64,000 nucleotides of DNA from positions 62,001 through 126,000 of the forward strand of contig NZ_CP036172.1 in assembly GCF_017357525.1 (NCBI RefSeq), given 5' to 3'. The notes under the pieces were generated by a model. It saw only the letters and a program-made list of their open reading frames with translations. It was not told the DNA's origin and made no database searches. Shown here piece by piece: positions 7,721 to 16,423 of this stretch (positions are counted from its first letter, which is position 1; each line of letters opens with the position of its first letter). Made by a program: the position numbers and the translations under genes. This DNA comes from Methanofollis aquaemaris (GTDB lineage Archaea > Halobacteriota > Methanomicrobia > Methanomicrobiales > Methanofollaceae).

Positions 7721-8038
7721 GTGGCACCACGCACAAAATACGGTGTGAAAACCGAAGAATTCGACTGGATGGTCTACCACATAATCGCCTGGGGCCAGGC
7801 CGCGACCATCCCCGCCCTCGTCGAGCACGTCGGCGGGGACAGGGCGGCCGTCGAGGAGTCGGTCGGCCGACTCGTCTCCTATTTGCTCATCGAACGGGAC
7901 GGCGAGACGGTGCGGGCGCTTTCGGTTGAAGAATCGATTCTGAAATGTCAGTTGAAAAATACCGCCGGCATCCCGCTTGAGATCGAGAACGGCGTGATTA
8001 AGATACCGGATTTTGCACGGAGCGGTGACAAACAATGA
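7721..8038 (+). CDS. Small predicted winged-helix protein upstream of trm56
   Basis: 105 residues from a GTG at 7721. The segment [27 protein letters not shown] ... [22 protein letters not shown] (about residues 14-70) has the helix-helix-helix-wing pattern of a winged HTH. The C-terminus carries a short beta-like stretch ([15 protein letters not shown]). A TATA-like box lies just before the start, so the message is probably leaderless. The stop overlaps the trm56 ATG (ATGA), placing it first in a coupled operon. The DNA- or RNA-binding role is inference only. Confidence 0.72.
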   Translation: MAPRTKYGVKTEEFDWMVYHIIAWGQAATIPALVEHVGGDRAAVEESVGRLVSYLLIERDGETVRALSVEESILKCQLKNTAGIPLEIENGVIKIPDFARSGDKQ

Positions 8039-8562
8039 GAAAAGTATGCATCCTCAGGCTCGGTCACCGGCCTGAACGTGACCACCGGGTCACCACCCAT
8101 GTCGGACTCACCGCGCGCGCCCTCGGCGCCGATGGGATGTACCTTGTGGGCGAAGACCCGGTGATCGTCGGGTCGGTCAGAGATGTCGTCGAACGCTGGG
8201 GTGGAGAGTTCTTCATCGAGGACAAGGTGAAGTGGAAGCATTGCATCAGGCAGTGGAAGGAACGGGGCGGGATCGTCGCCCACCTCACGATGTACGGCCT
8301 TGAACTCGGCGAGGTCGTCGCCGAGATGCGGGAGCGGACCGAAGACCTGCTCATCATCGTCGGGGCCGAGAAGGTGCCGGGCGATGTCTACGGGATGGTC
8401 GACTACAATGTCTCGGTAACCAACCAGCCTCATTCCGAGATATCGAGCCTTGCCATCCTCTTGGACCGCCTCTTCATGGGTCAGGAGATGGGGAAGAAGT
8501 TCGAAGGAGCAAAGATCCGCGTCGAGCCCTGCGAGGTCGGCAAGCGGGTGATCGAGCTGTGA
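8035..8562 (+). CDS. trm56: tRNA (cytidine(56)-2'-O)-methyltransferase
   Basis: 175 residues, SPOUT-class methyltransferase that methylates the ribose of C56 in the T-loop of archaeal tRNAs using S-adenosylmethionine. Family landmarks are the N-terminal [20 protein letters not shown], the central [10 protein letters not shown] and the knot region [20 protein letters not shown] followed by [19 protein letters not shown]. Length is typical for euryarchaea. It overlaps the previous gene (ATGA) and the following GTG (GTGA). Confidence 0.95.
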   Translation: MRKVCILRLGHRPERDHRVTTHVGLTARALGADGMYLVGEDPVIVGSVRDVVERWGGEFFIEDKVKWKHCIRQWKERGGIVAHLTMYGLELGEVVAEMRERTEDLLIIVGAEKVPGDVYGMVDYNVSVTNQPHSEISSLAILLDRLFMGQEMGKKFEGAKIRVEPCEVGKRVIEL

Positions 8563-9632
8563 AGCGGGTGCTCGTGGTCGGCTTCGCCACCAGGCATGTG
8601 GTCGGGTCGGCGCGGCGGGCCGGGTACGAGGTCTATGCCGTCGACCATTTCTGCGACCAGGATCTCTGTCAGGATGCGGAGCGGCACCTGAAGTTCGAGG
8701 AACTCGACGAGATCCCCGACTTGGTCTCCGAGATCTGCAATGGGCACACGGTCGACTGGCTGGTGACCACTTCGGGGGCCGAGGAACTCTCGGTCCCGAT
8801 CCCGCATGCCGGTCCTTCGGCCGAGTGCTCGGCGAGGTTTCTGGACAAACTCGAGATCCAGCATTTCTTCGAAAAGAACGGGATACCGACTCCTGCTCTC
8901 GTTGACGGACGGTTCCCGGCGATGGTCAAGCCCCGGCACGGTGCCGGGGGGTGGCGAAACCGGGTGGTCAGGTCTGCGGAAGAACTGCGGGCCTGGGAGG
9001 AGGAGTGGCCCGATGTCCCGGCGATCACCCAGGAGGTGGTCGGGGGTGTCCCGGCCAGCGTCTCCTGTGTCTGCGACGGGAAGCGGGCCGTGGCGCTGGC
9101 AGTCAACGAGCAACTGCTCAGGGGCGGGGACGGCGACCGGGCATACGGGTTCTCGGGCTCAGTCACCCCCTTCGTCCACCCGCTCGCAGGCCGGATGATG
9201 GGGATCGCCGAGGAGGCGGTGGCCAGGAGCGGGTGCGTCGGGTCGGTCGGTGTGGACTTTGTCGTCGGGGCCGACGACCTCCGGGCGATCGAGATCAACC
9301 CCCGTTTCCAGGGCACCCTCGACACGGTCGAGGCCTCGATCGGGGAGAGTGTCTTCCGGCACCACCTCGACGCCTGCACCGGCCGTCTTCCCGCGGCCAG
9401 GCCCGCGCCCTGCCAGGTGGCGGCGAGGGGGATCCTCTTCGCCGACCGCGACCTCGTGGTGAAAAGAGATCTCTCTCCCCTCTCCTCCTGCATCGCCGAT
9501 ATCCCGTGGCCGGGCACTGAGGTGGAGGAAGGGAGTGCGGTGGTCAGCGTCTACGGCTCCGGGCCTGACCGGGCCGCCGCCCTTGCATCGCTGGATAGAA
9601 ATATAACACGCGTCCGTCAATATATGTCCTGA
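8559..9632 (+). CDS. ATP-grasp ligase (COG2232 type)
   Basis: 357 residues from a GTG overlapping the trm56 stop. A Rossmann-like pre-ATP-grasp domain ([20 protein letters not shown], residues 1-95) is followed by an ATP-grasp domain. This carries a glycine-rich stretch [16 protein letters not shown], the [15 protein letters not shown] strand pair and the metal-binding segment [15 protein letters not shown] with Glu and Asn ligands. COG2232 proteins are predicted carboxylate-amine ligases related to biotin carboxylase; the substrate is not known. Its fixed place between trm56 and tfe suggests shared expression rather than shared pathway. Confidence 0.85.
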   Translation: MKRVLVVGFATRHVVGSARRAGYEVYAVDHFCDQDLCQDAERHLKFEELDEIPDLVSEICNGHTVDWLVTTSGAEELSVPIPHAGPSAECSARFLDKLEIQHFFEKNGIPTPALVDGRFPAMVKPRHGAGGWRNRVVRSAEELRAWEEEWPDVPAITQEVVGGVPASVSCVCDGKRAVALAVNEQLLRGGDGDRAYGFSGSVTPFVHPLAGRMMGIAEEAVARSGCVGSVGVDFVVGADDLRAIEINPRFQGTLDTVEASIGESVFRHHLDACTGRLPAARPAPCQVAARGILFADRDLVVKRDLSPLSSCIADIPWPGTEVEEGSAVVSVYGSGPDRAAALASLDRNITRVRQYMS

Positions 9633-10150
9633 TGGTTGGCATTGGCGATATGCTGGGGGATCCGGCGGTCCGGGCCTATCTTCTCCGCCTGATCGAGGCG
9701 GAGGGGCTCGAACTCCTGGAGAAGTTCCCGCCTGAGGGCGAGTACTCGGACGAGGAACTCGCGGAGAAGACCGGGATCAACCTCAACACGGTCAGGCACA
9801 CGCTCTATACGCTTTACGAGAGGCGGCTTGCCGAATACCGGCGGATCAAGAACCCGGAGACCGGATGGCTCACCTATCTCTGGACGCTCCGGTCCGACAG
9901 GTTCTATCCCGTCATAGGCCAGGATCTCGAACGGATCCTCGATATTTTGCAGAAGCGCGAAAGATACGAGGAAGAGAACGATTTTTACATCTGCGACGAG
10001 TGCGGGATCTTCACGTTCAACGATGTCTCAGACACCAATTTCACCTGTCCGGCCTGCGGGGGTGCGGTGAAGCACTTTGACAACGAGATGTTGCTTGTCG
10101 CCCTGAAGCACCGGATCGAGGAGATCCGATCGACGATCGGGAATGCATGA
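9632..10150 (+). CDS. tfe: Transcription initiation factor E, alpha subunit
   Basis: 172 residues. The N-terminal winged helix (about residues 5-95; YSDEELAEKTGINLNTVRHT) is joined by a coiled linker (ERILDILQKRERYEEEND) to a C-terminal zinc ribbon, CDECGIF ... CPACGG. TFE assists promoter opening by binding TBP/TFB-RNA polymerase complexes. The ATG shares an A with the preceding TGA (TGATG). Confidence 0.97.
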   Translation: MVGIGDMLGDPAVRAYLLRLIEAEGLELLEKFPPEGEYSDEELAEKTGINLNTVRHTLYTLYERRLAEYRRIKNPETGWLTYLWTLRSDRFYPVIGQDLERILDILQKRERYEEENDFYICDECGIFTFNDVSDTNFTCPACGGAVKHFDNEMLLVALKHRIEEIRSTIGNA

Positions 10151-10673
10151 GGAGATTCTGAGAAAGGCGGGCTGCGACGAGGGGGTCGTCGCCCATTGCA
10201 GGGCGGTGACCGCTGCCGCGCGGGAATACGCGGGGTCGTCTGCGGTCGACCGCGATCTTCTCCTTGCCGGGGGGATGCTCCATGACCTGGGGCGGTCGAA
10301 GACTCATGCCCTCGGACACGCAGAGGCGGGTGCCGATCTGGCGCGCGCGCTCGGTCTCCCCGACGAGGTGGTCAGGATCATCAGGCGGCATATCGGTGCC
10401 GGGTTGACTCCGGAGGAGTGCGCGCTCCTCGGTCTTCTGCCTGCGGACGCGGTGCCGCAGAGGCTCGAAGAGCGGGTGGTCGCCCATGCCGACAACCTCA
10501 CGAAGGGGACCAGGCATATCACTCTGGAGGAGCGGATGGACCGTTCGGTCGTTCTCGGACGGAAGGCGGCGGTCCGGGTCTTCAGGCTGGGTCTCGATCT
10601 CGAACCTCTGAGGCATCTGCCCGGTGGCATGTCAATGCCGGAAGGTCGCCGCGAGAACGTACCCGGACGATAG
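10143..10673 (+). CDS. HD-domain phosphohydrolase (TIGR00295 family)
   Basis: 176 residues. The HD motif is in LLAGGMLHDLGRSKTHALGH, with more histidines in IIRRHIGAGLTPEEC and the second Asp in VVAHADNLTKGTRH. HD proteins of this archaeal family are predicted metal-dependent phosphohydrolases with unknown substrate, possibly a nucleotide or cyclic nucleotide. It overlaps the tfe stop by 8 nt and closes the operon that began at 7721. About 190 bp follow with no recognisable gene. Confidence 0.88.
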   Translation: MHEEILRKAGCDEGVVAHCRAVTAAAREYAGSSAVDRDLLLAGGMLHDLGRSKTHALGHAEAGADLARALGLPDEVVRIIRRHIGAGLTPEECALLGLLPADAVPQRLEERVVAHADNLTKGTRHITLEERMDRSVVLGRKAAVRVFRLGLDLEPLRHLPGGMSMPEGRRENVPGR

Positions 10674-10864
10674 AACTCTCTGGCCGTGGAAAATTATTGG
10701 TGAGTCAAGAACACAGGGTCGCCAATAGAATGGAGTTGAATGATAGCAATTTTTTTGGCCGTGGATACATCCTCTGTGCCGGTGTGCGGGGATGGAGCGG
10801 CGATCCTGTTCAGTCGCGAGATCAAGGGCGCCTCCGGATCCGGGATGTGAGCGATGACCGGGTA

Positions 10865-11371
10865 CTAGATCATCAGTTTTTGCACCTGCGGGAGGGCCCG
10901 CAGTTCTTCGATAACGCCGAGAGGGAGGGGTTCGTCGAGGATGATGACCAGTCTGGGCGACTCGGCGAAGTAGGGGTCGGTCACGAAGATCTGTCTGATC
11001 GCAAGGTCGTGTTCGGATAGTATTCTGACCGCGGCGCCGACGATCCCTTTCTCGTGGGCGTCGGTCGGGAGGATGGTGATGACGGTGAGGCCGAGGGCCT
11101 CGGCGACCTTTGAGAGGTCGGGGGTCGCCCGCATGGAGGAGAAGACTTTGCTGGTCCAGTCCATGCTCTGGATGCGGCGCGCCGTGGCGTCGACGACCCG
11201 CCGGTCGGTCCCGATGGTGCGTGCGATATGGGTGGCCGGGATCTCGATGTCATTACAGGTGATGCGCCCTTTTTCCGAGACGCCAAAGCCGTTTTCAAGT
11301 AAAAATTTCACGACTCTGGCCTGTGCAGGCGAATCGGCAAATTCCTGCATGAGTGTTTCCCACATATTCAC
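10865..11371 (-). CDS. ACT-domain regulator (COG2150, amino-acid metabolism)
   Basis: Up to 168 residues. The N-terminal helix-turn-helix region (residues ~15-70: ARVVKFLLENGFGVSEKG ... PATHIARTIGTDRRVVDATA) precedes an ACT-like domain (ALGLTVITILPTDAHEKGIV ... RQIFVTDPYFAESPRLVIIL). ACT domains bind amino acids, so the protein is a predicted amino-acid-responsive regulator. A GTG at 11371 and an ATG two codons later (11365) are both possible starts. A TATA-like box (ataataaag) about 25 nt upstream implies a leaderless message. Confidence 0.88.
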   Translation of the reverse strand: MNMWETLMQEFADSPAQARVVKFLLENGFGVSEKGRITCNDIEIPATHIARTIGTDRRVVDATARRIQSMDWTSKVFSSMRATPDLSKVAEALGLTVITILPTDAHEKGIVGAAVRILSEHDLAIRQIFVTDPYFAESPRLVIILDEPLPLGVIEELRALPQVQKLMI

Positions 11372-11530
11372 CAGAGATTACACGCATGCACTTTATTATC
11401 CTTGGGGTCCGGGGCGGTCTGCGCTTGCCACCGGATCCAGGGCAGTTCTCCGGTTTTTCGGATCGTCCCGGAGAAAGGGGGGGCTGGATGGGCCATGATT
11501 GAGCGATAGATTCAATTACTTTGAGATCCT

Positions 11531-11540
11531 TCTTTATAGG
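11531..11540 (+). promoter_or_regulatory. TATA-like box for tRNA-Leu
   Basis: tctttatagg ends about 8 nt before the mature tRNA 5' end, which leaves a very short leader if initiation is near the tRNA start. The position relative to tRNA-Leu makes it the best promoter candidate. Confidence 0.4.
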
Positions 11541-11547
11541 GTAACAG

Positions 11548-11632
11548 GCGAGGGTTGCCGAGCCAGGTCAAAGGCGCAAGGTTGAGGGCCTTGTCACGCA
11601 GGTGTTCGAGCGTTCGAATCGCTCCCCTCGCA
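11548..11632 (+). tRNA. tRNA-Leu (anticodon GAG)
   Basis: 85 nt with a paired acceptor stem (GCGAGGG / CCCTCGC), discriminator A, anticodon stem CAAGG/CCTTG holding the seven-base loop TTGAGGG (anticodon GAG, reads CUC/CUU), a long class II variable arm and the T-loop TTCGAAT. The CCA tail is not encoded. No intron is present. Confidence 0.97.
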
Positions 11633-11744
11633 CTCACTTTTTACAATGTCTCCGGTATGAGCCCGAGCGTTCTTTTCCTCTCTATCCCGGCCCCGCAGGT
11701 ATAACTGCGTGCAGGAACAACCAGTATATTCATCTCTGAACATC

Positions 11745-12830
11745 ATGACCCGCGAAAATCTCCTTCCTATCCTGTATGGGCTGACGTCGGCGCTGCTCTT
11801 TGGTGTCACGGCGCCGTTCTCGAAATTGCTGCTCGAGGGGGTGGGGCCGATCACGATGGCGTCGCTGCTCTTTCTGGGAAGCGGGACGGGTCTGTTTCTT
11901 TATCTTCTCGGGGGATCGTTCCTCGGGCACGGGCGTGACGGGGTCGAGGCATCTCTCGCGCCGGCCGATCTCCCGTGGCTCGCGGGGGTCGTCCTCTTCG
12001 GCGGGGTGCTCGCCCCGGTTACTCTGATGATCAGTCTGGCCCAGACGTCGGCGGCCACGGCGTCCCTCCTCCTCAACTTCGAGGCGGTGGCCACGACGGT
12101 GATCGCGGTGCTCTGGTATCGGGAGCCGGTGGGGGGACGGATGTGGGGCGCGCTCACTCTGATCACGTTCTCGTGTGTCATCCTCTCGTACGTGCCCGAC
12201 CAGCCGTTCGGTCTCTCGGTGGGGGCGCTCGGGATCATCCTGACCTGCACGTTCTGGGGGATGGACAACAACTTCAGCAAGCAGATCTCGGCGAAGGATC
12301 CGATTCCGATCGTGATGATCAAGGGGTTCGGGGCCGGTGCGGTCACCTTCGTCATCGCCCGTCTCTTCGGCGAGGCGATGCCAGACCCGGCCACCTGTCT
12401 TGCGGCGATGGCGATCGGGTTCCTGGGCTACGGCGGGATGATGAGCGTCTTTTTCATGATGGCGCTGCGCGGGATCGGGTCGGCGCGGACGAGTGCGCTG
12501 GTCTCGACCTCGCCGTTCTTCGGGGTCTTCGTCTCGTTCCTCCTCTTCACCGAGGAGCCGAGGCCGGCTTTCTTCGTCTCCCTGCTGGTGATGGCCCTCG
12601 GTGCGTGGCTCCTCATCTCGGAGAGGCATGCCCACGCGCACCGGCACGAGCCGATGGCCCACGAGCACCGGCACCGGCACGACGATCTCCATCACGATGG
12701 TCACGATCACCCGCCCGGCACCCCGCCGCTCGATGCGAAGGGTTACCACTCTCACTGCCATGATCACCCGGAGATGGTCCACGACCACCCGCACTCGCCA
12801 GACCTCCATCACCGGCACGCCCACAACTGA
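11745..12830 (+). CDS. EamA/DMT-family transporter with His-rich metal-binding tail
   Basis: 361 residues from the ATG at 11745. Ten predicted membrane helices form two EamA repeats (first LLPILYGLTSALLFGVTAPF; second GALGIILTCTFWGMDNNFSK). The last ~70 residues are hydrophilic and packed with His (HAHAHRHEPMAHEHRHRHDD, then HSHCHDHPEMVHDHPH). Such tails bind Ni, Co or Zn and are common in CDF-type and nickel exporters, but unusual in DMT proteins. A TATA-like stretch (agtatattc) lies about 20 nt before the ATG. A GTG at 11709 would add 12 residues. The transported compound is unknown; metal export is inferred from the tail. Confidence 0.85.
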   Translation: MTRENLLPILYGLTSALLFGVTAPFSKLLLEGVGPITMASLLFLGSGTGLFLYLLGGSFLGHGRDGVEASLAPADLPWLAGVVLFGGVLAPVTLMISLAQTSAATASLLLNFEAVATTVIAVLWYREPVGGRMWGALTLITFSCVILSYVPDQPFGLSVGALGIILTCTFWGMDNNFSKQISAKDPIPIVMIKGFGAGAVTFVIARLFGEAMPDPATCLAAMAIGFLGYGGMMSVFFMMALRGIGSARTSALVSTSPFFGVFVSFLLFTEEPRPAFFVSLLVMALGAWLLISERHAHAHRHEPMAHEHRHRHDDLHHDGHDHPPGTPPLDAKGYHSHCHDHPEMVHDHPHSPDLHHRHAHN

Positions 12831-12871
12831 ACGAGCGCAAGGTTGATGCGGCCTGCGACGTATGAGGGACT

Positions 12872-13822
12872 ATGCGAGTGGCCGTGGCAGGCGCGGGTGT
12901 GGCCGGGAGTTATCTTGCATTCCGGCTTCTGGATGCGGGGTATGCGGTGGATCTCTATGATCTCCCGGCACAGACGGCATGCGGGACGGCGCCGTGCGCC
13001 TGGATGGCGACGCGGGACTTCTCCGCCGTGCTGGAGGCCGAGGGGTTCGAGCCTGAGAAATACGTGACCGCACGTTTCGATGTCTTCCTCCTCCAGGGGC
13101 AGCGGGTGGGGGCCGACCTGATGACCATCGACAAACCGGCCCTCGTCGCCGACCTGCGGGGCGGGGCGGAGGTGCGGACCGGTCCGCTTGACCCGGCAGG
13201 ATACGACCGGGTCATCGATGCCACGGGGACGGCGCGGGCCTGCCTGCCGCCGATCGCCGCAGACGATCTCTGCCGGTGCGTGCAGTTCAGGGTGCGGGAC
13301 GGGAGCGGGGAGGCTCTCCCCGCGGTGCGCTATGTCCGCGGGGGGTATGCCTGGTCGTTCCCGCTCGGCGGCGGCGAGCGGCATGTCGGGTGCCTCAGTC
13401 ACCTCGCCGACCCGGTCGGGCTCGTCGGGAAGACGGGGTTCCTGGACGGCGAGCGGCTCTGCGGGTGCAGGGGCAGGTTGCGGGTCACCTCGCCGTACGG
13501 GGCGCTGCCGTTCGTCTCAGGAAACGTATGGGGGGTGGGCGAGGCGATCGGGTGCGTCTATCCCCTCGTCGGCGACGGGATCGTCCCCGCCCTGGTCTCG
13601 GCCCGTCTCCTCCTCGATCATTTCGACGATCCCGCGGGCTACACGCAGGCGGTCCTCGACGCCTTCCCCGCGATGCAGCAGGAGCGCACCGTCCTGGAAC
13701 GGATGAAGGACGGCCGCCGCCCCTCGCCCGCGTGGCTCGCCGAGGTCGACACCTCCCGCCTCGGCATCAGGGTGGGCGTGGCCTCGGCCGCGGGTCTCCT
13801 TCTCAAGATGTTGGCGAGGTGA
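12872..13822 (+). CDS. FAD-dependent oxidoreductase (geranylgeranyl-reductase-like)
   Basis: 316 residues. The N-terminal dinucleotide-binding fingerprint VAVAGAGVAGSYLAFRLLDAG (residues 3-23) ends in an acidic residue (DLYD), as in FAD-binding proteins. A second flavin contact is VWGVGEAIGCVYPLVGDGIVPAL near residue 230, as in digeranylgeranylglycerophospholipid reductases and related monooxygenase-fold enzymes. It is shorter than canonical GGR (about 390), so the substrate is uncertain; lipid or quinone reduction is possible. It follows the transporter by 41 bp and ends next to repeat copy C. Confidence 0.85.
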   Translation: MRVAVAGAGVAGSYLAFRLLDAGYAVDLYDLPAQTACGTAPCAWMATRDFSAVLEAEGFEPEKYVTARFDVFLLQGQRVGADLMTIDKPALVADLRGGAEVRTGPLDPAGYDRVIDATGTARACLPPIAADDLCRCVQFRVRDGSGEALPAVRYVRGGYAWSFPLGGGERHVGCLSHLADPVGLVGKTGFLDGERLCGCRGRLRVTSPYGALPFVSGNVWGVGEAIGCVYPLVGDGIVPALVSARLLLDHFDDPAGYTQAVLDAFPAMQQERTVLERMKDGRRPSPAWLAEVDTSRLGIRVGVASAAGLLLKMLAR

Positions 13823-13857
13823 GGGGGAATTTTTTGGAGAATCCGGCTGTGTTGGGC

Positions 13858-14110
13858 CGGGCATGAAGCGAGAGCACATCTCAAGCATGCCGCATGAGAA
13901 TCTCATGTCGCAGTCCTCCGGGTGTGGAAGGATCGATCCTCGATCTTTCTCCTTGTGACCGTGGAGCGAACGGAAATCGAGCATCGTGCCGCCCCCGCCT
14001 ATCCTCTGTCCGTGGGGCGCTGCCCCCCGGCGCGAGATTGCGGTGAGGGGTCTGCAATGAGGGCGGCCCGTCGGATCATCGCGCCTTCCCACACCATACG
14101 CGCCGGGGTC
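13858..14110 (+). repeat. Interspersed modular repeat, copy C
   Basis: The core is gggcatgaagcgagagcac ... tcaagcatgccgcatgagaat (13859-13905). After a divergent spacer comes a shortened G+C module (gtggggcgctgccccccggcgcgagattgcgg), then tctgcaatgagggcggcccg and the gatcatcgcgccttccc end. It sits downstream of, and on the same strand as, the oxidoreductase gene. The remaining bases to 14192 show nothing else. Confidence 0.8.
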
Positions 14111-14192
14111 GCCGCCTCCGGGTCTCAGGGATTGCGATGGGGTGGGGGTCGGCCCCGGATTCACATTTCGAAAGAAGAGTTCAAAAGATTTC

Positions 14193-14348
14193 TCAGAAAA
14201 GTTCTCTGACCTCGATCTCCTCGGCGCTGACGCCGTCCACCTTCAGCATGACGGCGTGGTAGAGGTTGACGTTGCGCATGCACTCCCGGAACTCACCGTC
14301 GTACCATTCGTTGAGGGATTCCCGGTACATCATCATCTTGGTCTTCAT
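14193..14348 (-). CDS. Small unknown protein (51 aa)
   Basis: Starts at the ATG at 14348 (MKTKMMMYRESLNEWYDGEF). The sequence is soluble and looks protein-like, ending NLYHAVMLKVDGVSAEEIEV plus RELF, with normal codon use for this genome. A TATA-like box (atctatatcc) lies about 30-40 nt upstream on the minus strand. I do not recognise the family. The frame is also open further upstream, but that part lies over low-complexity repeat DNA and is not believed. Confidence 0.5.
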   Translation of the reverse strand: MKTKMMMYRESLNEWYDGEFRECMRNVNLYHAVMLKVDGVSAEEIEVRELF

Positions 14349-14630
14349 GGTGCTGTCTTCGCGTTTGGCCGAGGGGGATATAGATGTTCTGAATTCGATC
14401 TGTGGGATTATTGACGATCTTTCGTGATAATTCGCGCGGGACGGGGGGGGATGGGGGGGTGCAACTCCCGGCCCGCCGCCGCACGGGGGCGGTGGCGGTG
14501 AACGGGACGGCGGGTCCGGTGAGCGCGCGATTTTTCCTATTCCCGCGGTTCGGCCGACCGTTTGCCGCCCGGCGTCGGGCTTCACCTGCGTGAAGAGAGC
14601 GCCGGGCCATGACGCCGCGGAGGTTTTTCT

Positions 14631-14964
14631 TTCAGCAGACCCCCCGGTTTTTCAGCACTTTTCAGCACATATCAGCAGGTGCTGTCATTCAACGGGCGGC
14701 GGGATGCACCCTGATCAGGATTTTTTCCATCGTCCGCCGGATCACGGGATCGTTATCAACATTTCGGGTTTCGCGCACACGCCCCCACCCGGACACCGGG
14801 GAACCGGTGATGCCGTGCGGGTGGGCGATCTGCTGTACTTTACTCTGGAGAGAGAGATCTATCTCTCTCTCTGTATTCGTACCGTGAAATCCAACGCCTT
14901 TCCTGGCTCTTTGATCTGTTCAGCAACTGCTGAAGATCTGCTGAAAATCTGCTGAAATGCTGAA
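14631..14964. repeat. Segment bounded by phased TTCAGCA arrays in inverted orientation
   Basis: The left array has TTCAGCA at 14631, 14651 and 14661 and ATCAGCA at 14671 (steps of 20, 10, 10 bp). The right array has TGCTGAA at 14928, 14939, 14950 and 14958, plus one opposed TTCAGCA at 14919. Between them is a perfect 11-bp-arm palindrome (14848-14871). Helically phased repeats suggest cooperative protein binding, as at iterons or the ends of Tn7/Mu-type elements. Confidence 0.75.
14848..14871. repeat. GA/CT palindrome
   Basis: Arms gagagagagat and atctctctctc are perfect complements around ct. The 11-bp stem could form a hairpin or cruciform. It lies inside the TTCAGCA-bounded segment. Confidence 0.65.
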
Positions 14965-15099
14965 CACGTCATCGACTCCAGGACCGGGATCATCGCACTG
15001 CACCCATGGAAGGATGCCCCTCCGGGGTTATAAGATCGAGCGACGCGGGGCGAATGTGAAGTCGTGCCCCGGAATAAAACCGAAACCTGGCTCTGTTGA

Positions 15100-15790
15100 A
15101 TCGGACCCCCGCGATGGCGATGGGGCGGGGGACGGCGGGGGACGGCAGACCGGGGAGAGTACGATCATACATTCTCCCGACCGTTTGCCGTCCCGCTCCC
15201 AATCTTCATGCTGAGGGGTTCAGGGGCCGAAGGCCCCTTGAAGCCCGTAGAAGGCGCGAGACTTCGGTACAACATTCTGGATCACTCTCTCTCGCCGGGG
15301 GCTTTGCGCACCCGCCCCCCCGCGATGGCGATGGACGGGGGACGGCAGAGCGGCAGACCGGGGAGAGTACGATCCTACCATTCTCTCGGCCGTTTCCCGT
15401 CCCCCTCCCTATCTTCATGACGAGGGGTTCAGGGGCCGAAGGCCCCCTGAAGCCCGTCGAAGGCGCGAGACTTCGATACAACATTCTTGTTCACCCTCCC
15501 TCGCTGGGGGCTTTGCGCACCCGCCCCCCCGCCGATTGCGATAGGCGGGGGACGACGGAGCGGCAGACCTGGTGAGCGAGGTCATACTATTTTCTCCCGA
15601 CCGTTTCCCGTCCCCCTCCCCATCTTCATGCTGAGGGGTTCAGGGGCCGAAGGCCCCTTGAAGCCCGTAGAAGGCGCGAGACTTCGGTACAACATTCTGG
15701 ATCACTCTCTCTGCCGTTCCCCTCCCCATCTTCATGCTGAGGGGTTCAGGGGCCGAAGGCCCCCTGAAGCCCGTCGAAGGCGAGCGGCCG
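15100..15790. repeat. Tandem array of ~209-bp G+C-rich units (3 full-size plus 1 truncated)
   Basis: The landmark hairpin ttcaggggccgaaggcccc starts at 15219, 15428, 15639 and 15745, giving periods of 209, 211 and 106 bp. Each unit reads: ccgcgatggcgatgg-like start, cggcagaccggggagagtac, ttctcccgaccgtttcccgt, ccccatcttcatgctgaggg, the hairpin, then aaggcgcgagacttcgg and gggggctttgcgcacccg. The last unit lacks its first half. No conserved reading frame runs through all units. Confidence 0.85.
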
Positions 15791-15860
15791 AACGTGCATG
15801 GGCACGGGAGGCGATCGCTCCTCCCTCTCATCGCCCCTTCAATCGTCCGGCCTCGATCCG

Positions 15861-15980
15861 AATCGAACAAAAAAATCGAACAAAAAAACCACACCTGAAA
15901 AAAAACCGAACAAAAAAAAACCACACCAGAAAAAAAACCGAACAAAAAACCGAACAAAAAAACCACGCCAGAAAAAAATC
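15861..15980 (+). repeat. A-rich short tandem repeats
   Basis: Alternating gaacaaaaaaa and ccacaccagaaaaaaaac blocks, about five to six units, give a strongly purine-asymmetric tract in otherwise G+C-rich DNA. It contains A-runs of 7-9. No coding pattern. Such tracts bend DNA and exclude nucleosome-like proteins, but no role can be assigned. Confidence 0.7.
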
Positions 15981-16367
15981 CGACACTCCCCCCGGAAAAA
16001 TACCGGGTACGACAGGTTCTCCCGGATTGCTCCGCCGTCGTACCGCGGTTACAGCATGCGACAGGTTCTCCGGCGGCTGGTAACCGCCGGTCTCTTGATG
16101 CCAGGGATGGTAGACCGGAGCGGCCGGGCAGGCATGCCGGTGAACATACTGGATGAACGTGCCTGCCCGGCAGTTTCACGGGTCTATGAGGGAGCGGATC
16201 GCCGAAGTCCTGCCTGCATAGGAATGAATGCGGATTAGGGTTAAAAAATCTCCGAAACGCGTTTGATGATCGGATTCGTTGTTCAGATCAATATGGTGCG
16301 GTATTATCCTCTTTTGACTTTTTTTATCGCGTCATTGCCCAAAAAGTTCTCCAGAGGATATGGGAAT

Positions 16368-16381
16368 GTTTAAATATTTTT
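16368..16381 (+). promoter_or_regulatory. TATA box of pilin gene
   Basis: gtttaaatattttt is a strong archaeal TATA element about 45-55 nt before the pilin ATG at 16424, predicting a leader of about 20-25 nt. Confidence 0.6.
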
Positions 16382-16423
16382 AAAAGATCTGATCTTCTGC
16401 CCCAAACAGGGCAGTGATACTCG

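Larger units (their letters stand above)
14349..16423. other. 2-kb repeat-rich region without recognisable genes
   Basis: No frame here looks like protein. The stretch holds, in order, a G/C-skewed patch, a TTCAGCA-bounded segment, a 209-bp tandem array, an A-rich tract and a 9-bp inverted repeat (GGGCAGGCA near 16123 with TGCCTGCCC near 16160). It ends at the pilin promoter. It resembles an accumulation site for non-coding repeats rather than a mobile island, since no integrase or transposase is present. Confidence 0.7.

Noticed and set aside
10674-10864. A small RNA or gene after the HD-domain gene
   Set aside because: No stem-loop, promoter plus terminator pair or protein-like frame seen.
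14631-14964. Chromosomal replication origin
   Set aside because: No cdc6/orc1 gene in the window and heptamers do not match known archaeal ORB elements; kept only as one possibility for the arrays.
15100-15790. CRISPR array
   Set aside because: Units of about 209 bp similar across their whole length; no short identical repeats with unique spacers and no cas genes.
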